Origin: Oceanomicrobium pacificus
GTDB lineage: Bacteria; Pseudomonadota; Alphaproteobacteria; Rhodobacterales; Rhodobacteraceae
Assembly: GCF_009833495.1 (NCBI RefSeq)
Contig: NZ_WUWG01000001.1
Coordinates: 1,116,001 to 1,180,000 of the forward strand
DNA: 64,000 nt
Direction: 5' to 3'
The number at the start of each line of letters is the position of its first letter. Position 1 is the first letter of the stretch. This document shows positions 63,463 through 64,000 of this stretch, one piece after another. The position numbers and the translations under genes were made by a program. The notes under the pieces were generated by a model that saw only the letters and a list, made by a program, of their open reading frames with translations, ran no database searches and was not told the DNA's origin.

Positions 63463-64000
63463 TCAGCTGGTGCGCTGTATGGCGAAACGGGCCGCCTGAC
63501 GCAAGTTTTCCGCCGCCAGGCCGAAGGGCGACAGATGGCTGATCGCCTCCTCCGCCAGTTCGCTTGCGCGGCGTTTGGCGCCGTCGATGCCGAGGATCGA
63601 CACGAAGGTCGCCTTGCCTGCCGCATCATCCTTGCGCAGCCGCTTGCCCGCGGCCTCGGCATCGCCGGTCACGTCGAGAATATCGTCCTGCACCTGAAAG
63701 GCCAGCCCGAGCGCATCTGCATAGGCCACGAAGGGCGACGGGTCGGAGCGGGACAGGAGCGCGCCGGCCTCTGCCGCGCAGCGGATGAGCGCGCCGGTTT
63801 TCAGCGATTGCAGCGCGGATATCTCGTCGAGTGACAGCGGCGAGACCGCCGTCTCCGCCGCGATGTCGAGCGCCTGACCGCCGACCATGCCGAAGACGCC
63901 GCCCGCCTGCGCAAGGCTGCGGATGAGCTTGATCCGGATCGCCGGGTCCTGCGCGGTCTGCGCGCCGGTCAGAATCTCGAAGGCCAGGGTCTGGAGCGCG
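63463..64000 (-). CDS. ispA: Polyprenyl synthetase (farnesyl diphosphate synthase), N-terminus outside window
   Basis: The C-terminal ~179 residues of a short-chain trans-prenyl diphosphate synthase; the frame runs to the window edge. The second aspartate-rich motif DDILD (in [13 protein letters not shown]) is present, as is the GMVGGQALD segment and KTGALIRCA; the first DDxxD lies to the right. It makes farnesyl diphosphate downstream of the MEP pathway, matching its dxs neighbour. Confidence 0.93.
   Translation of the reverse strand, partial: ALQTLAFEILTGAQTAQDPAIRIKLIRSLAQAGGVFGMVGGQALDIAAETAVSPLSLDEISALQSLKTGALIRCAAEAGALLSRSDPSPFVAYADALGLAFQVQDDILDVTGDAEAAGKRLRKDDAAGKATFVSILGIDGAKRRASELAEEAISHLSPFGLAAENLRQAARFAIQRTS

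Noticed and set aside
1-64000. CRISPR arrays, transposases, integrases, tRNA/rRNA genes
   Set aside because: I looked for spaced direct repeats, DDE/tyrosine-recombinase motifs and cloverleaf or rRNA signatures and found none I could support.

Overview
This window is chromosomal DNA from an alphaproteobacterium, most likely of the order Rhodobacterales (Rhodobacter/Roseobacter relatives). It is visibly GC-rich and densely packed, with many ATGA/TGATG gene overlaps. It carries a petABC (fbc) operon, GTTC-N7-GTTC type LexA boxes, a SLC5-type sensor kinase beside a ScfR/RamB-like regulator, a lipid A oxidase-like outer membrane protein and DUF6455. I see no tRNA or rRNA genes, CRISPR arrays, insertion sequences or prophage genes. 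The content is mostly housekeeping and metabolic.

Layout. 1-6221 (+): end of rsmD, recQ, 3-mercaptopyruvate sulfurtransferase, a GNAT acetyltransferase, an aspartate/aromatic aminotransferase and an ornithine-cyclodeaminase-family enzyme. 6207-18454: an apparent short-chain carboxylate (acetate-type) module. It has a minus-strand SLC5/STAC sensor kinase, a small two-helix membrane protein and a receiver-only regulator, preceded by a ScfR/RamB-like XRE regulator. Diverging from these is a five-gene HAAT/Liv-type ABC importer followed by acetyl-CoA synthetase. 18587-21090: glycerol kinase, an I78-type peptidase-inhibitor lipoprotein and a cytochrome c'. 21186-27134 (-): a rearranged SOS mutasome locus, with imuB under a canonical LexA box, no adjacent imuA, and a dnaE2 that lacks its C-terminal OB region and has its own near-consensus LexA box. 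The two are separated by about 1.4 kb. 27284-30819 (+): terC, an MFS transporter, a YihX-like HAD phosphatase, and a preQ1-I riboswitch controlling a YhhQ queuosine-precursor transporter, then a structured small-ORF RNA. 30961-33396: cupin, arfB, DUF6455 and an APC-like permease.

33579-41579 (+): glutathione-dependent formaldehyde dehydrogenase, a NYN-LOTUS protein, an AEC transporter, a DUF188 protein, Hsp33, a CoA pyrophosphatase, CCA-adding enzyme and two LysE-type exporters; a NUDIX gene lies antisense. 41556-43045 (-): a GGCT-like protein and hemF. 43147-47195 (+): a leader region with an 11-codon ORF and mutually exclusive hairpins, then an 89-aa protein and a pair of ABC half-exporters. 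47272-53162: a small membrane-anchored protein, a sterol-desaturase-family hydroxylase, a VOC protein, a TrmA/RlmD-type methyltransferase, MscS, a haloacid dehalogenase and aroC. 53263-56657 (+): a TPP riboswitch and thiBPQ. 56715-59382 (-): petABC. 59539-61472 (+): trmL, a PAP2-like protein and a lipid A oxidase-like porin. 61511-64000 (-): dxs and the 3' part of ispA.

Most notable. The acetate-type module links a solute-sensing kinase, an acyl-sensing repressor family, an ABC importer and Acs in one locus, and suggests an undescribed ABC route for short-chain carboxylates. Also notable are the attenuator-like leader before the ABC exporter, the preQ1 riboswitch that occludes the yhhQ ribosome-binding site, and the fragmented mutasome.
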